Below the pieces are notes generated by a model, which was not told the origin of the DNA, did no database searches, and saw nothing but the letters and a program-made list of their open reading frames with translations. The translations under genes were made by a program, and so were the position numbers. DNA of 64,000 bases from Pseudomonas sp. DTU12.3 (GTDB taxonomy: Bacteria > Pseudomonadota > Gammaproteobacteria > Pseudomonadales > Pseudomonadaceae), in the NCBI RefSeq assembly GCF_004124275.1, contig NZ_CP027218.1, positions 6,102,501 through 6,166,500 on the forward strand. Reading direction: 5' to 3'. This document shows, piece after piece, positions 33,208-41,651 of the stretch (position 1 is the stretch's first letter; the number at the start of each line of letters is the position of its first letter).

Positions 33208-33243
33208 CCGCTGGCTGCCTTCGCGGGGGACGACGGCCAGCGG
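33208..33243 (-). other. intercistronic hairpin between spuD and spuE
   Basis: CCGCTGGC and GCCAGCGG form an 8-bp perfect stem with a ~20-base loop, followed on the transcribed minus strand by AT-rich GATTAATTAAAT rather than a pure U-run. It may be a partial terminator or 3'-end stabiliser allowing more SpuD than downstream products. This is an inference from structure only. Confidence 0.45.
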
Positions 33244-33261
33244 TTGTTGCTGCAAACCGGC

Positions 33262-34374
33262 TTATTTACCCGATTTGATCTTGGTCCAGCTGCGGGTCAG
33301 GATGCGCTGGGTCGCGGCCGGCAAGTCGGCAATCGCGTACAGCTTGGCCAGCACGTCAGCCGGTGGGTAAACGCCCGGGTCACTGGTGATGTCTTTATCG
33401 ACCAGCGGAGTTGCAGCGGCGTTACCGTTCGGGAAGCGTACGGCGTTGGTGATTTCCGCCATGATTTCCGGCTTCTGCAGGAAGGTCATGAACTTGTAGG
33501 CGCCTTCGACGTTTTCGGCATCTTTAGGGATGGCGACCATGTCGTAGAAGCTGCCGGCACCTTCTTTCGGAATGTTGTAGCTGACTTTCACCTTGTCACC
33601 GGCTTCAGCCGCGCGGGACTTGGCCTGGTAGATGTCACCCGAGTAACCCACGGCCACACAGATGTTGCCGTTGGCCAGGTCAGAGATGTACTTGGACGAG
33701 TGGAAGTAGGCGATCGAAGGACGGACCTTCATGATCAGCGCCTCAGCCTTGTCGATGTCTTCTTTCTTCTGGCTGTCGGTTGGCAGGCCCAGGTAGTGCA
33801 GCGCCACCGGGATCATCTCGGTTGGCGAGTCGAGCAGGCTGATGCCGCAGGATTTCAGCTTGGCAGCGTTTTCCGGCTTGAAGATCAGGTCCCACGAATC
33901 GACAGGTGCATCGGCGCCCAGTGCAGCCTTGACCTTCTCGGCGTTGAAGCCGATGCCGATCGAGCCCCACATGTACGGGAAAGCGTGCTCGTTGCCCGGG
34001 TCGCTGACCGACACGGCTTTGAGCAAATCAGTGTTGAGGTTCTTCCAGTTAGGCAGCTTGGACTTGTCCAGCTTCTGGTAGACACCGGCCTTGATCTGTT
34101 TGGCGAGGAAGTTGTTCGACGGTACGACGATGTCGTAGCCGGACTTGCCTGCGAGCAGTTTGGCTTCGAGGGTTTCGTTGCTGTCGAAGACGTCGTAGAC
34201 GACTTTGATGCCCGACTCGTCTTCAAACTTCTTGATGGTGTCCGGGGCGATGTAGTCGGACCAGTTGTAGACGTGCAACACCTTGTCGTCCGCCTGAGCC
34301 GCAGCCGCCATGATTCCCATCAGGGACATGGCGAGCAGAGTCTTGCCAGCGAGCTTTTTGCCTAATGCCTTCAT
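33262..34374 (-). CDS. spuD: putrescine-binding periplasmic protein (SpuD-like)
   Basis: A 370-residue periplasmic binding protein. The signal peptide runs to about residue 28 (LLAMSLMGIMAAAAQA), and the mature protein starts DDKVLHVYNWSDYIAPDTIKKFE. It shares the fold and pocket motifs with SpuE (SSKYISDLANGNICVAVGYSGDIYQA; GAGSFYDMVAIPKDA). By order and sequence it is the SpuD/PotF putrescine receptor. It is encoded between spuC and spuE with 187 bases, including a hairpin, before spuE. Confidence 0.93.
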   Translation of the reverse strand: MKALGKKLAGKTLLAMSLMGIMAAAAQADDKVLHVYNWSDYIAPDTIKKFEDESGIKVVYDVFDSNETLEAKLLAGKSGYDIVVPSNNFLAKQIKAGVYQKLDKSKLPNWKNLNTDLLKAVSVSDPGNEHAFPYMWGSIGIGFNAEKVKAALGADAPVDSWDLIFKPENAAKLKSCGISLLDSPTEMIPVALHYLGLPTDSQKKEDIDKAEALIMKVRPSIAYFHSSKYISDLANGNICVAVGYSGDIYQAKSRAAEAGDKVKVSYNIPKEGAGSFYDMVAIPKDAENVEGAYKFMTFLQKPEIMAEITNAVRFPNGNAAATPLVDKDITSDPGVYPPADVLAKLYAIADLPAATQRILTRSWTKIKSGK

Positions 34375-34545
34375 GCGTAATGCTCCAAATTTTTCTTTTT
34401 TGAACCACTTTGTTCAGCGGCCGAACCCGGACAACTGGAACCGCGGCTAGTCTGGCAAGATCCGAGGCGGTCTTTCAAGAAAAGACCAGCCTTTCTGACA
34501 GCTTTGAGCGAGAGCGCCGCAGCTCCCCCGCTCAGAGCCTAGCAC

Positions 34546-35910
34546 TTAGCCTTGCAACGCACTGAGGGTCAGATCCAGGCATTTACGTGCCTTTGTAACC
34601 AGCTCATCGATCTCCGCCTTGCTGATGACCAGCGGCGGCGCGATGATCATGGTGTCGCCCACAGCGCGCATGATCAGGCCGTTGTCGAAGCAGAACTGGC
34701 GGCAGATCATGCCGACACCCTTGCCTTCGTAACGCTTGCGAGTGGCCTTGTCCTGCACCAGCTCGATCGCGCCCAACAGACCGACACCGCGAACTTCACC
34801 CACCAATGGGTGATCGTTCAGTTCCCGCAGACGTTTCTGCAAATACGGTGCCGTTTCGTTGTGCGCGTTCTCGATAATTTTTTCATCGCGCAGAATGCGG
34901 ATGTTTTCCAGACCCACCGCTGCCGCCACCGGGTGACCGGAGTAGGTGAAGCCGTGGTTGAAATCGCCACCTTCGTTGAGCACCGCAACAACGCTGTCGC
35001 GAACGATCAGGCCACCCATCGGGATGTAGCCGGAGGTCAGGCCTTTGGCGATGGTCATCATGTCGGGTTTGAGATCGTAGAAATCGCTGCCGAACCACTC
35101 ACCGGTACGACCGAAACCGCAGATCACTTCGTCGGCGACAAAGAGGATGTCGTACTTGGCGAGGATTTCCTTGATGCGCGGCCAGTAGCTGTCGGGCGGA
35201 ATGATCACGCCACCGGCGCCCTGGATCGGCTCGGCAATAAAGGCACCGACGTTGTCGACGCCGACTTCGAGAATCTTCTCTTCCAGCTGATTGGCCGCCC
35301 AGATGCCGAACTCTTCAGGGGACATGTCGCCACCTTCAGCGAACCAGTACGGTTGCGCGATGTGAACGATGCCCGGGATCGGCAAGTCGCCTTGTTCGTG
35401 CATATACGTCATGCCACCGAGGCTCGCGCCGGCCACGGTCGAACCGTGATAACCGTTCTTGCGGCTGATGATGACTTTCTTGTTCGGCTGGCCCTTGATC
35501 GCCCAATAATGACGAACCATACGCAGCATGGTGTCGTTGCCTTCGGAGCCGGAACCGGTGAAGAACACATGGTTCATGCCTTCTGGCGCGACGTCGGCGA
35601 TCGACTTGGCCAGTTCCAGTGCCGGCGGGTGCGCGGTCTGGAAGAACAGGTTGTAGTACGGCAGTTCGCGCATCTGTTTGGCGGCGGCATCGGCCAGTTC
35701 ATCGCGACCGTAACCGATGGCGACACACCACAGACCGGCCATGCCGTCGAGGATCTTGTTGCCTTCGCTGTCCCACAGGTAAACGCCCTTGGCGTTGGTG
35801 ATGATCCGCGGGCCTTTTTCTTTCAGCTGCTTAAAGTCGCTGAACGGCGCCAGGTGGTGATCATTGCTGAGTGCTTGCCACTCGCGGGTTTGCGGATTGT
35901 TGCTGGTCAT
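34546..35910 (-). CDS. spuC: putrescine/polyamine-pyruvate aminotransferase
   Basis: A 454-residue class-III PLP aminotransferase that moves an amino group from putrescine, cadaverine or related amines to pyruvate. It shows the PLP-phosphate site FFTGSGSEGNDTMLRMVRHY near 118, FVADEVICGFGRTG with the PLP-contacting Asp near 262, and the Schiff-base Lys in MMTIAKGLTSGYIPMGG near 290. It lies between spuB and spuD, the order known from P. aeruginosa, and about 170 bases upstream of spuD. Confidence 0.94.
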   Translation of the reverse strand: MTSNNPQTREWQALSNDHHLAPFSDFKQLKEKGPRIITNAKGVYLWDSEGNKILDGMAGLWCVAIGYGRDELADAAAKQMRELPYYNLFFQTAHPPALELAKSIADVAPEGMNHVFFTGSGSEGNDTMLRMVRHYWAIKGQPNKKVIISRKNGYHGSTVAGASLGGMTYMHEQGDLPIPGIVHIAQPYWFAEGGDMSPEEFGIWAANQLEEKILEVGVDNVGAFIAEPIQGAGGVIIPPDSYWPRIKEILAKYDILFVADEVICGFGRTGEWFGSDFYDLKPDMMTIAKGLTSGYIPMGGLIVRDSVVAVLNEGGDFNHGFTYSGHPVAAAVGLENIRILRDEKIIENAHNETAPYLQKRLRELNDHPLVGEVRGVGLLGAIELVQDKATRKRYEGKGVGMICRQFCFDNGLIMRAVGDTMIIAPPLVISKAEIDELVTKARKCLDLTLSALQG

Positions 35911-35966
35911 GCCAATTCTCCTTGTTATCGGTGAAGGCGCGGCTTCTGAGGGCCGCGCCCGGCGTA

Positions 35967-37325
35967 TCAGACGGCGAAGAGCAGGTACTCACGCTCCCAC
36001 GAACTGATCACGCGCTTGAAGTTTTCATGCTCGGCCCGCTTGACCGCGACGTAGCCAGTGATGAAAGTTTTGCCCAGGTATTTCTCGACGGTCGAGCTGT
36101 TTTCCATGCGCTCCAGCGCGTCTTCGATGGTCAGCGGCAGGCGCAGGTTGCGGCGTTCATAACCACGACCGACCACCGGTGCGCTCGGGTTGAGGCCCTC
36201 GACCATGCCGATGTAGCCGCAGAGCAGGCTTGCGGCAATCGCCAGGTATGGGTTGGCGTCGGCGCCCGGCAGACGGTTTTCCACGCGACGGTTCTGCGGG
36301 CCGGCATCCGGCACGCGCAGGCCGACGGTGCGGTTCTCTTCGCCCCACTCGACGTTCACCGGTGCCGAGGTGTCCGGCAAGAAGCGGCGGAACGAGTTGA
36401 CGTTCGGTGCGAACAGCGGCAACAGCTCGGGAATCAGTTTCTGCAAACCACCGATGTGGTGCAGGAACAGCTGGCTCATGGTCCCGTCTTCATTGGAGAA
36501 AACGTTCTTGCCGGTCTCGATGTCGATGATGCTCTGGTGCAAGTGCATCGCACTGCCCGGCTCGCCCGTCATCGGCTTGGCCATAAAGGTCGCGGCGACG
36601 TCGTGCTTGAGTGCGGCTTCACGCATGGTGCGCTTGAACACCAGGATCTGGTCGGCCAGCGACAGTGCATCGCCGTGACGGAAGTTGATTTCCATCTGCG
36701 CCGTGCCGTCTTCGTGGATCAGCGTGTCGAGATCCAGCTCCTGCAGTTCGCACCAGTCGTAGACGTCTTCGAACAGCGGATCGAATTCGTTCGCCGCTTC
36801 GATGGAGAACGACTGACGACCGATTTCCGGACGGCCCGAGCGACCGATTGGCGGCTGCAACGGATAGTCAGGATCGTCGCTGCGCTTGGTCAGGTAGAAC
36901 TCCATTTCCGGCGCCACGATCGGCTGCCAGCCCTTGTCGGCATAGAGCTTGAGGACTTTCTTGAGGACATTGCGCGGCGACAGCTCGATCGGGTTGCCTT
37001 GCTTGTCGTAGGTGTCGTGAATCACCTGCGCGGTCGGCTCGATGGCCCACGGCACCAGGTACACGGCGTTCTGATCGGGGCGGCAGATCATGTCGATGTC
37101 GGCCGGGTCGAGCAGTTCGTAATAGATGTCGTCTTCGACGTAATCGCCGGTCACGGTCTGCAACAGCACGCTTTCTGGCAGGCGCATGCCTTTTTCGGCG
37201 ATGAACTTGTTGGTCGGCGAAATCTTGCCACGGGTGATACCGGTCAAGTCGGCGATCATGCATTCGACTTCTGTGATCTTGTGGTCTTTCAACCAATCGG
37301 TGAGCTGGTCGAGGTTGTTACTCAT
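35967..37325 (-). CDS. spuB: gamma-glutamylpolyamine synthetase (glutamine synthetase family)
   Basis: A 452-residue glutamine-synthetase-like ligase that joins glutamate to putrescine or other polyamines using ATP, entering the gamma-glutamyl catabolic route. It has the beta-grasp N-terminus (ECMIADLTGITRGK), the metal site EMEFYL near 140, the ATP region GSAMHLHQSI and the late glutamate-binding NRRVENRLPGADANPYLAIAASL. The sequence is of the PuuA/SpuB type, not GlnA: it lacks the adenylylation-loop Tyr context. In P. aeruginosa spuA precedes spuB; here that position holds only a remnant. Confidence 0.9.
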   Translation of the reverse strand: MSNNLDQLTDWLKDHKITEVECMIADLTGITRGKISPTNKFIAEKGMRLPESVLLQTVTGDYVEDDIYYELLDPADIDMICRPDQNAVYLVPWAIEPTAQVIHDTYDKQGNPIELSPRNVLKKVLKLYADKGWQPIVAPEMEFYLTKRSDDPDYPLQPPIGRSGRPEIGRQSFSIEAANEFDPLFEDVYDWCELQELDLDTLIHEDGTAQMEINFRHGDALSLADQILVFKRTMREAALKHDVAATFMAKPMTGEPGSAMHLHQSIIDIETGKNVFSNEDGTMSQLFLHHIGGLQKLIPELLPLFAPNVNSFRRFLPDTSAPVNVEWGEENRTVGLRVPDAGPQNRRVENRLPGADANPYLAIAASLLCGYIGMVEGLNPSAPVVGRGYERRNLRLPLTIEDALERMENSSTVEKYLGKTFITGYVAVKRAEHENFKRVISSWEREYLLFAV

Positions 37326-37421
37326 AAATGCCTCTGGGCTGAGTCTCCTGACGTAGTGTCAGGCAAAGTTTGACGCCGGCGGCGTCGCGTTAAAGGGGGC
37401 TTGCTTGTGCGCAGTGCGGGC

Positions 37422-37790
37422 TTACGCCAGGCACCGCGCATAGACAATGAAAGAGGAGCTTACCTGCCCTTTACGCTGGCGTTGCATTTCCTGTGCACAC
37501 TGAAGACGAGCAGCAAGGCGTGCAGAATCGTGAGCACCGCTTGGGAAGCGGCACAGGCTTTGGAAGTGAAAGCGATCTATATTGGAAGGGAACGCCATAA
37601 ACGGGATGCCTTGTCGTACGTCCAGAATATCGGACGCTGCCGTTTTGCCTGTTGCCGACGAGACTGTCGTCAACGGACCGCACGCCATGCTGGCTGCGTT
37701 ACGGACGGATTTGTCGCCACTGATGTGATGAGCATGCAGACCGGACTGTTGCGAGCAGTCGGTGATGCCGATTAACGGCAGGCGAGACAT
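37422..37790 (-). pseudogene. spuA: decayed spuA (gamma-glutamyl-GABA hydrolase) remnant
   Basis: A 122-codon frame. Its first ~27 residues (MSRLPLIGITDCSQQSGLHAHHISGD) match the N-terminus expected of SpuA/PuuD class-I amidotransferases. Degraded echoes follow: FPSNIDRFHFQ in place of the family's FTGSPSNxxPxHYQG, then SGAHDSARL in place of GTAHDPARD. The region between is scrambled, as by compensating frameshifts. Everything beyond is absent, including the nucleophile elbow GICRGFQE and the catalytic His-Glu, since a normal protein has about 255 residues. It sits at the place and strand of spuA upstream of spuB. The family match is from memory of SpuA. Confidence 0.72.
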
Positions 37791-38068
37791 GAAGCACCCC
37801 GGTATTATTGCTGTTATGGGTTTGATCCGAGCTTAGCCTTGTTCATTTTTTTACACAACACCCCCGTAAAAAATACAACACGGCCTGCTCAAGCCCGCGG
37901 GTGCCAAGCGTCCCAGGGACAAAAAAACGCCTCAAAGTGCCCCATAAATGCCCTCACAGCGCTTTTTTAGGGCAAAAAAGGCCTCGCTTGACTTCGGCAT
38001 GCCGTTCGGGTTGACTGAAACCAGAAAAGATCAATGATTGATATTTTTAACAACAAAGGTGTTGCATC
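37791..38068. promoter_or_regulatory. divergent promoter region between the spuA remnant/spuB and the second glutamine-synthetase gene
   Basis: These 278 bases contain no gene. They are noticeably richer in A/T than the surroundings (TTTTTTTACACAAC, GTAAAAAATACAACA, TGATTGATATTTTTAACAAC) and must hold promoters in both directions: for spuB reading through the spuA remnant, and for the plus-strand gene, whose ribosome site is AAAGGTG before 38069. I cannot assign a regulator site with confidence. Confidence 0.5.
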
Positions 38069-39445
38069 ATGTCGGTACCCCCGCGTGCCGTTCAGCTTAA
38101 CGAAGCGAACGCGTTCCTTAAGGAACATCCTGAGGTTCTGTACGTTGACCTTCTGATTGCGGATATGAATGGTGTGGTGCGCGGCAAGCGCATTGAACGC
38201 ACCAGCCTCCACAAGGTTTACGAGAAAGGCATCAACCTGCCGGCCTCTCTATTTGCTCTGGATATCAATGGTTCGACGGTGGAAAGCACCGGCCTGGGCC
38301 TGGACATCGGCGACGCCGATCGTATCTGCTATCCAATCCCCGACACCCTGTGCAACGAGCCATGGCAGAAGCGCCCTACCGCGCAACTGTTGATGACCAT
38401 GCACGAACTCGAAGGCCAGCCATTCTTTGCCGACCCGCGAGAAGTACTGGCCAATGTGGTTCGCAAGTTCGATGAAATGGGCCTGACCATTTGCGCCGCG
38501 TTCGAACTCGAGTTCTACCTGATCGACCAGGAGAACGTGAACGGTCGTCCGCAACCGCCACGCTCGCCGGTTTCCGGCAAACGTCCGCACTCGACACAGG
38601 TCTACCTGATCGACGACCTCGACGAATACGTCGACTGCCTCCAGGACATTCTGGAAGGTGCCAAAGAGCAAGGCATCCCGGCCGACGCCATCGTCAAGGA
38701 AAGTGCCCCGGCGCAGTTCGAAGTGAACCTGCACCACGTCGCCGACCCGATCAAGGCGTGCGACTACGCAGTACTGCTCAAGCGTCTGATCAAGAACATC
38801 GCCTACGACCATGAAATGGACACCACCTTCATGGCCAAGCCTTATCCGGGCCAGGCAGGTAATGGTCTGCACGTACACATCTCGATTCTGGATAAAGAAG
38901 GCAAAAACATTTTTGCCAGCGAGGATCCCGAGCAGAACGCCGCGCTGCGTCACGCGATCGGCGGTGTGCTCGAGACCCTGCCCGCGCAGATGGCTTTCCT
39001 CTGCCCGAACGTCAACTCCTACCGTCGTTTCGGCGCACAGTTCTACGTGCCGAACTCGCCGTGCTGGGGCCTCGACAACCGCACCGTGGCGATTCGCGTA
39101 CCGACCGGCTCGTCCGATGCCGTACGTATCGAACACCGCGTGGCCGGTGCCGACGCCAACCCGTACCTGCTGATGGCTTCGGTACTGGCCGGCGTGCACC
39201 ACGGTCTGACCAACAAGATCGAACCGGGCGCGCCAGTCGAAGGCAACAGCTACGAGCAGAACGAGCAAAGCCTGCCGAACAACTTGCGCGATGCCCTGCG
39301 CGAGCTGGACGACAGCGAGGTGATGGCCAAGTACATCGATCCGAAGTACATCGATATCTTCGTCGCCTGCAAGGAAAGCGAGCTGGAGGAGTTCGAACAC
39401 TCCATCTCCGACCTTGAGTACAACTGGTATCTGCATACCGTGTAA
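38069..39445 (+). CDS. spuI: second gamma-glutamylpolyamine synthetase-type enzyme (SpuI-like)
   Basis: A 458-residue glutamine-synthetase-family ligase, paralogous to spuB. It has the N-terminal VDLLIADMNGVVRGKRIER, metal-site Glu residues in FELEFYLIDQEN near 148, ATP-binding GNGLHVHISIL near 268, and VRIEHRVAGADANPYLLMASVLAG near 350. Sequence and location fit P. aeruginosa SpuI, one of several ligases with differing polyamine preference. It is divergent from the spuA-remnant/spuB operon, has its own terminator and is followed by a TetR regulator gene. Confidence 0.87.
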   Translation: MSVPPRAVQLNEANAFLKEHPEVLYVDLLIADMNGVVRGKRIERTSLHKVYEKGINLPASLFALDINGSTVESTGLGLDIGDADRICYPIPDTLCNEPWQKRPTAQLLMTMHELEGQPFFADPREVLANVVRKFDEMGLTICAAFELEFYLIDQENVNGRPQPPRSPVSGKRPHSTQVYLIDDLDEYVDCLQDILEGAKEQGIPADAIVKESAPAQFEVNLHHVADPIKACDYAVLLKRLIKNIAYDHEMDTTFMAKPYPGQAGNGLHVHISILDKEGKNIFASEDPEQNAALRHAIGGVLETLPAQMAFLCPNVNSYRRFGAQFYVPNSPCWGLDNRTVAIRVPTGSSDAVRIEHRVAGADANPYLLMASVLAGVHHGLTNKIEPGAPVEGNSYEQNEQSLPNNLRDALRELDDSEVMAKYIDPKYIDIFVACKESELEEFEHSISDLEYNWYLHTV

Positions 39446-39459
39446 GCGGTTGTAGCGCC

Positions 39460-39501
39460 AAAAAGAACGCCGTCGGCTGATTCAGCCCATGGCGTTTTTT
39501 T
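39460..39501 (+). terminator. intrinsic terminator after the SpuI-like gene
   Basis: A two-tier hairpin: inner stem GGCTG/CAGCC and outer AACGCC/GGCGTT, followed by a seven-base T-run and preceded by an A-run. It lies 15 bases after the stop codon. Confidence 0.88.
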
Positions 39502-39519
39502 ATGGCCAAACACAAAACC

Positions 39520-39667
39520 TGTGGCGAGGGGATTTATCCCCGTTGGGTTGCGAAGCAGCCCCAAAACCATCCCACTCGGTGTGTCAGGAATAACCGGTTC
39601 TCAGGGTTTACGACTGCTGCGCAGCCGAACGGGGCGGTGCGACGTTTCGCTGAATCCCCTCGCCACA
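39520..39667. repeat. ~148-bp inverted repeat element (family C, copy C3)
   Basis: Terminal inverted TGTGGCGAGGGGATTTATCC, a hairpin GGGGATTTATCCCC at the left, and GAACGGGGCGGTGCGACGTT then TCGCTGAATCCCC at the right. It is the closest relative of copy C1 upstream of rpiA, including the interior TTTACGACTGCTGCGCAGCC. It lies directly upstream of a TetR regulator gene, as C1 lies upstream of rpiA. Confidence 0.85.
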
Positions 39668-39730
39668 GGGTACTGGCAGACAACACCGAACACGGCTCGT
39701 ACAATGCCCGCTGCCCCGCAGGAGACTTCC

Positions 39731-40369
39731 ATGACGCGACCCGCCCCCGTTCGCAAACCCCGTGCCCGCAGCCAGGCACGGATTGATTCGATACTCGATG
39801 CCGCACGCACGCTGCTGGCCGCCGAGGGCGTGGCGAGTCTGTCGATCTACAGCGTCGCCGAGCGTGCGCAGATTCCGCCCTCCTCCGTGTATCACTTCTT
39901 CGCCAGTGTGCCGGCGTTGCTCGAAGCGCTGACGGCGGATGTGCACGCCGCATTCCGTGCCTGCCTGCAAGCGCCGATCGATCACGATGCCTTGCGCGAC
40001 TGGCGTGATCTGTCGCGGCTGGTCGAGCAACGCATGCTGGAGATCTACGGCGAAGATGCCGCTGCTCGCCAGTTGATCCTCGCGCAACATGGTCTGACCG
40101 AAGTGACGCAGGCTGACCGCCAGCACGACCTTGAGCTGGGTGACCTGATGCACAAGCTGTTCGATCATCACTTCGAGTTGCCGAGGCTGCCGGAGGATGT
40201 CGATGTGTTTGCCTTGGCAATGGAGTTGGGTGACCGCGTTTACGCGCGTTCGGTGCAGCAGCATGGGCAGATCACCCCGCGCATGGCGGAGGAAGGGATG
40301 CGCGTGTTTGATGCCTATATCGGCCTGTATCTGCCGCCGCATCTGCCCAAAAGATCTCTAGTGATCTGA
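39731..40369 (+). CDS. TetR/AcrR family transcriptional regulator
   Basis: A 212-residue repressor. The N-terminal TetR helix-turn-helix is SQARIDSILDAARTLLAAEG then SLSIYSVAERAQIPPSSVYHFFASVPALLEAL (about 14-68), followed by an all-helical ligand-binding domain. I chose ATG 39731 because it gives a short basic arm before the HTH and has GGAGA upstream; the frame open from 39521 runs through the repeat. It follows the SpuI-like gene and its terminator, so it is a separate unit; regulation of the polyamine genes is possible but only suggested by position. Confidence 0.87.
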   Translation: MTRPAPVRKPRARSQARIDSILDAARTLLAAEGVASLSIYSVAERAQIPPSSVYHFFASVPALLEALTADVHAAFRACLQAPIDHDALRDWRDLSRLVEQRMLEIYGEDAAARQLILAQHGLTEVTQADRQHDLELGDLMHKLFDHHFELPRLPEDVDVFALAMELGDRVYARSVQQHGQITPRMAEEGMRVFDAYIGLYLPPHLPKRSLVI

Positions 40370-40377
40370 CTGGCCTC

Positions 40378-40442
40378 TTCGCGAGCAGGCTCGCTCCCAC
40401 ATTTGGAATGCGATCCCCTGTGGGAGCGAGCCTGCTCGCGAA
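40378..40442. repeat. REPIN, GTGGGAGCGAG class (copy B3)
   Basis: Inverted REP pair with the centre ATTTGGAATGCGATCC, nearly the same as B5 at 53522-53585. It lies between the convergent TetR gene and ssuF, marking the left edge of the sulfur block. Confidence 0.9.
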
Positions 40443-40471
40443 GGCCGCACCGCAGTTTTCAGATCAGGCAC

Positions 40472-40512
40472 AAAAAACCCCGAAGGGCTCACGCCCTCCG
40501 GGGTTGTTTTTT
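40472..40512. terminator. bidirectional intrinsic terminator at the end of the ssu operon
   Basis: The stem AACCCCGAAGGGC / GCCCTCCGGGGTT, flanked by an A-run on one side and a T-run on the other, should end ssuF transcription leftwards and TetR transcription rightwards. Confidence 0.88.
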
Positions 40513-40522
40513 ACTCACTGGC

Positions 40523-40738
40523 TTACAACTTGGCGATCGACACCTCGGTGGATTTCACAAAGGCGATCACTTCGCTGCCCACCACCAGTTCCAGCTCCTT
40601 GACCGAACGGGTGGTGATCACCGAAGTGACGATACCCGAAGCGGTCTGCACGTCGATTTCCGACAGCACGTCGCCGAGGACGATTTCCTTGATCGAGCCT
40701 TTGAACTGGTTGCGCACGTTGATGGCTTTGATAGTCAT
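40523..40738 (-). CDS. ssuF: molybdopterin-binding (Mop/TOBE) protein SsuF
   Basis: A 71-residue single-TOBE (Mop) protein: MTIKAINVRNQFKGSIKEI, SEIDVQTASGIVTSVITTRSVKEL, VGSEVIAFVKSTEVSIAKL. Such small beta-barrel proteins bind molybdate or oxyanions as oligomers. As the last gene after ssuB it matches SsuF of the P. putida ssuEADCBF operon, which is needed for normal sulfonate use by an unclear mechanism. ATG 40738 has AGGAGAAA upstream; the frame open to 40777 runs into a repeat. About 105 bases containing repeat E2 separate it from ssuB. Confidence 0.9.
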   Translation of the reverse strand: MTIKAINVRNQFKGSIKEIVLGDVLSEIDVQTASGIVTSVITTRSVKELELVVGSEVIAFVKSTEVSIAKL

Positions 40739-40761
40739 GATATTTCTCCTGAGGTCGAAAT

Positions 40762-40843
40762 AAGCTGCAAGTGGCAAGCTTCAAGCGGCAAGCAAAAGCA
40801 CAGCGCTTCTACTTGCAGCTTGTAGCTTGAAGCTCGCAGCTGT
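40762..40843. repeat. inverted repeat of the AAGCTTCAAGC / GCTTGAAGCT type (family E, copy E2)
   Basis: AAGCTGCAAGTGGCAAGCTT at the left pairs with GCTTGTAGCTTGAAGCTC at the right across a short centre. It is related to E1 at 19262-19346. It is inserted within the ssu operon between the ssuB stop and ssuF and may affect ssuF expression. Confidence 0.75.
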
Positions 40844-40844
40844 T

Positions 40845-41651
40845 TCATTGCGCCCAACGCAATTGCGTAGGCAGGGGTGAAACAGGTTCCGGTTCCGGCG
40901 GTTCGCCAGGCAGGGACAAAACTCGGTTGAGCACTTCGGTTTCCAGCGCCGCCAGGCGATGCGAACCGCGCACCCGAGGGCGCGGCAATTCAACATGCAG
41001 ATCAAGACCGACTTCGCCGTCCTCGATCAGAATCACCCGATCGGCAATCGCTACCGCCTCACTGACGTCGTGGGTCACCAGCAGCACGGTGAAGCCGTGT
41101 TGCTGCCAAAGACGCTCGATCAGTTGCTGCATTTCAATGCGGGTCAGCGCGTCCAGTGCACCGAGCGGTTCGTCGAGCAACAGCAGGCGCGGTTGATGGA
41201 TCAGCGCCCGGGCCAGGGCGACGCGTTGCTTCTGCCCGCCGGACAGGGCTGCCGGCCATTCATCGGCGCGATCCGCCAAACCGACCGCGTCCAGCGCATC
41301 CAGTGCTTGCTGACGCCAGTTGCCCTTAAGCCCAAGGCCAACGTTGTCGATGATCTTTTTCCATGGCAGCAGACGCGCTTCCTGGAACATCAACCGGGTG
41401 TCTTCCCGTGCGTCACTGAGTGGCGCAGAGCCGGCGAACAGTTCACCACCAGTCGGTTGATCGAGGCCGGCGAGCAAGCGCAGCAAAGTACTTTTGCCAC
41501 AACCACTGCGCCCGACCACCGCGACGAATTGCCCCGCCGGAATATGCAGATCGATGTCACGCAGCACCTGCCGCGCGCCAAAGGTTTTCTGCAGGTTGCG
41601 CACCGCCAGCGGAATCCCGCGCAGCAGGCGTGGCGGTTGTTGAGCGGTCAT
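40845..41651 (-). CDS. ssuB: aliphatic sulfonate ABC transporter ATP-binding protein
   Basis: A 268-residue ATPase of the SsuB/TauB group. It has Walker A GRSGCGKSTLLR near residue 50, signature LSGGQKQRVALARAL near 140, Walker B RLLLLDEPLGALD near 162 and the switch His in VTHDVSEA. ATG 41651 overlaps the ssuC stop by 4 bases (ATGA), supporting that start over the open frame to 41699. The Pro-rich C-terminal tail (GEPPEPEPVSPLP) is extra and probably flexible. Confidence 0.95.
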   Translation of the reverse strand: MTAQQPPRLLRGIPLAVRNLQKTFGARQVLRDIDLHIPAGQFVAVVGRSGCGKSTLLRLLAGLDQPTGGELFAGSAPLSDAREDTRLMFQEARLLPWKKIIDNVGLGLKGNWRQQALDALDAVGLADRADEWPAALSGGQKQRVALARALIHQPRLLLLDEPLGALDALTRIEMQQLIERLWQQHGFTVLLVTHDVSEAVAIADRVILIEDGEVGLDLHVELPRPRVRGSHRLAALETEVLNRVLSLPGEPPEPEPVSPLPTQLRWAQ

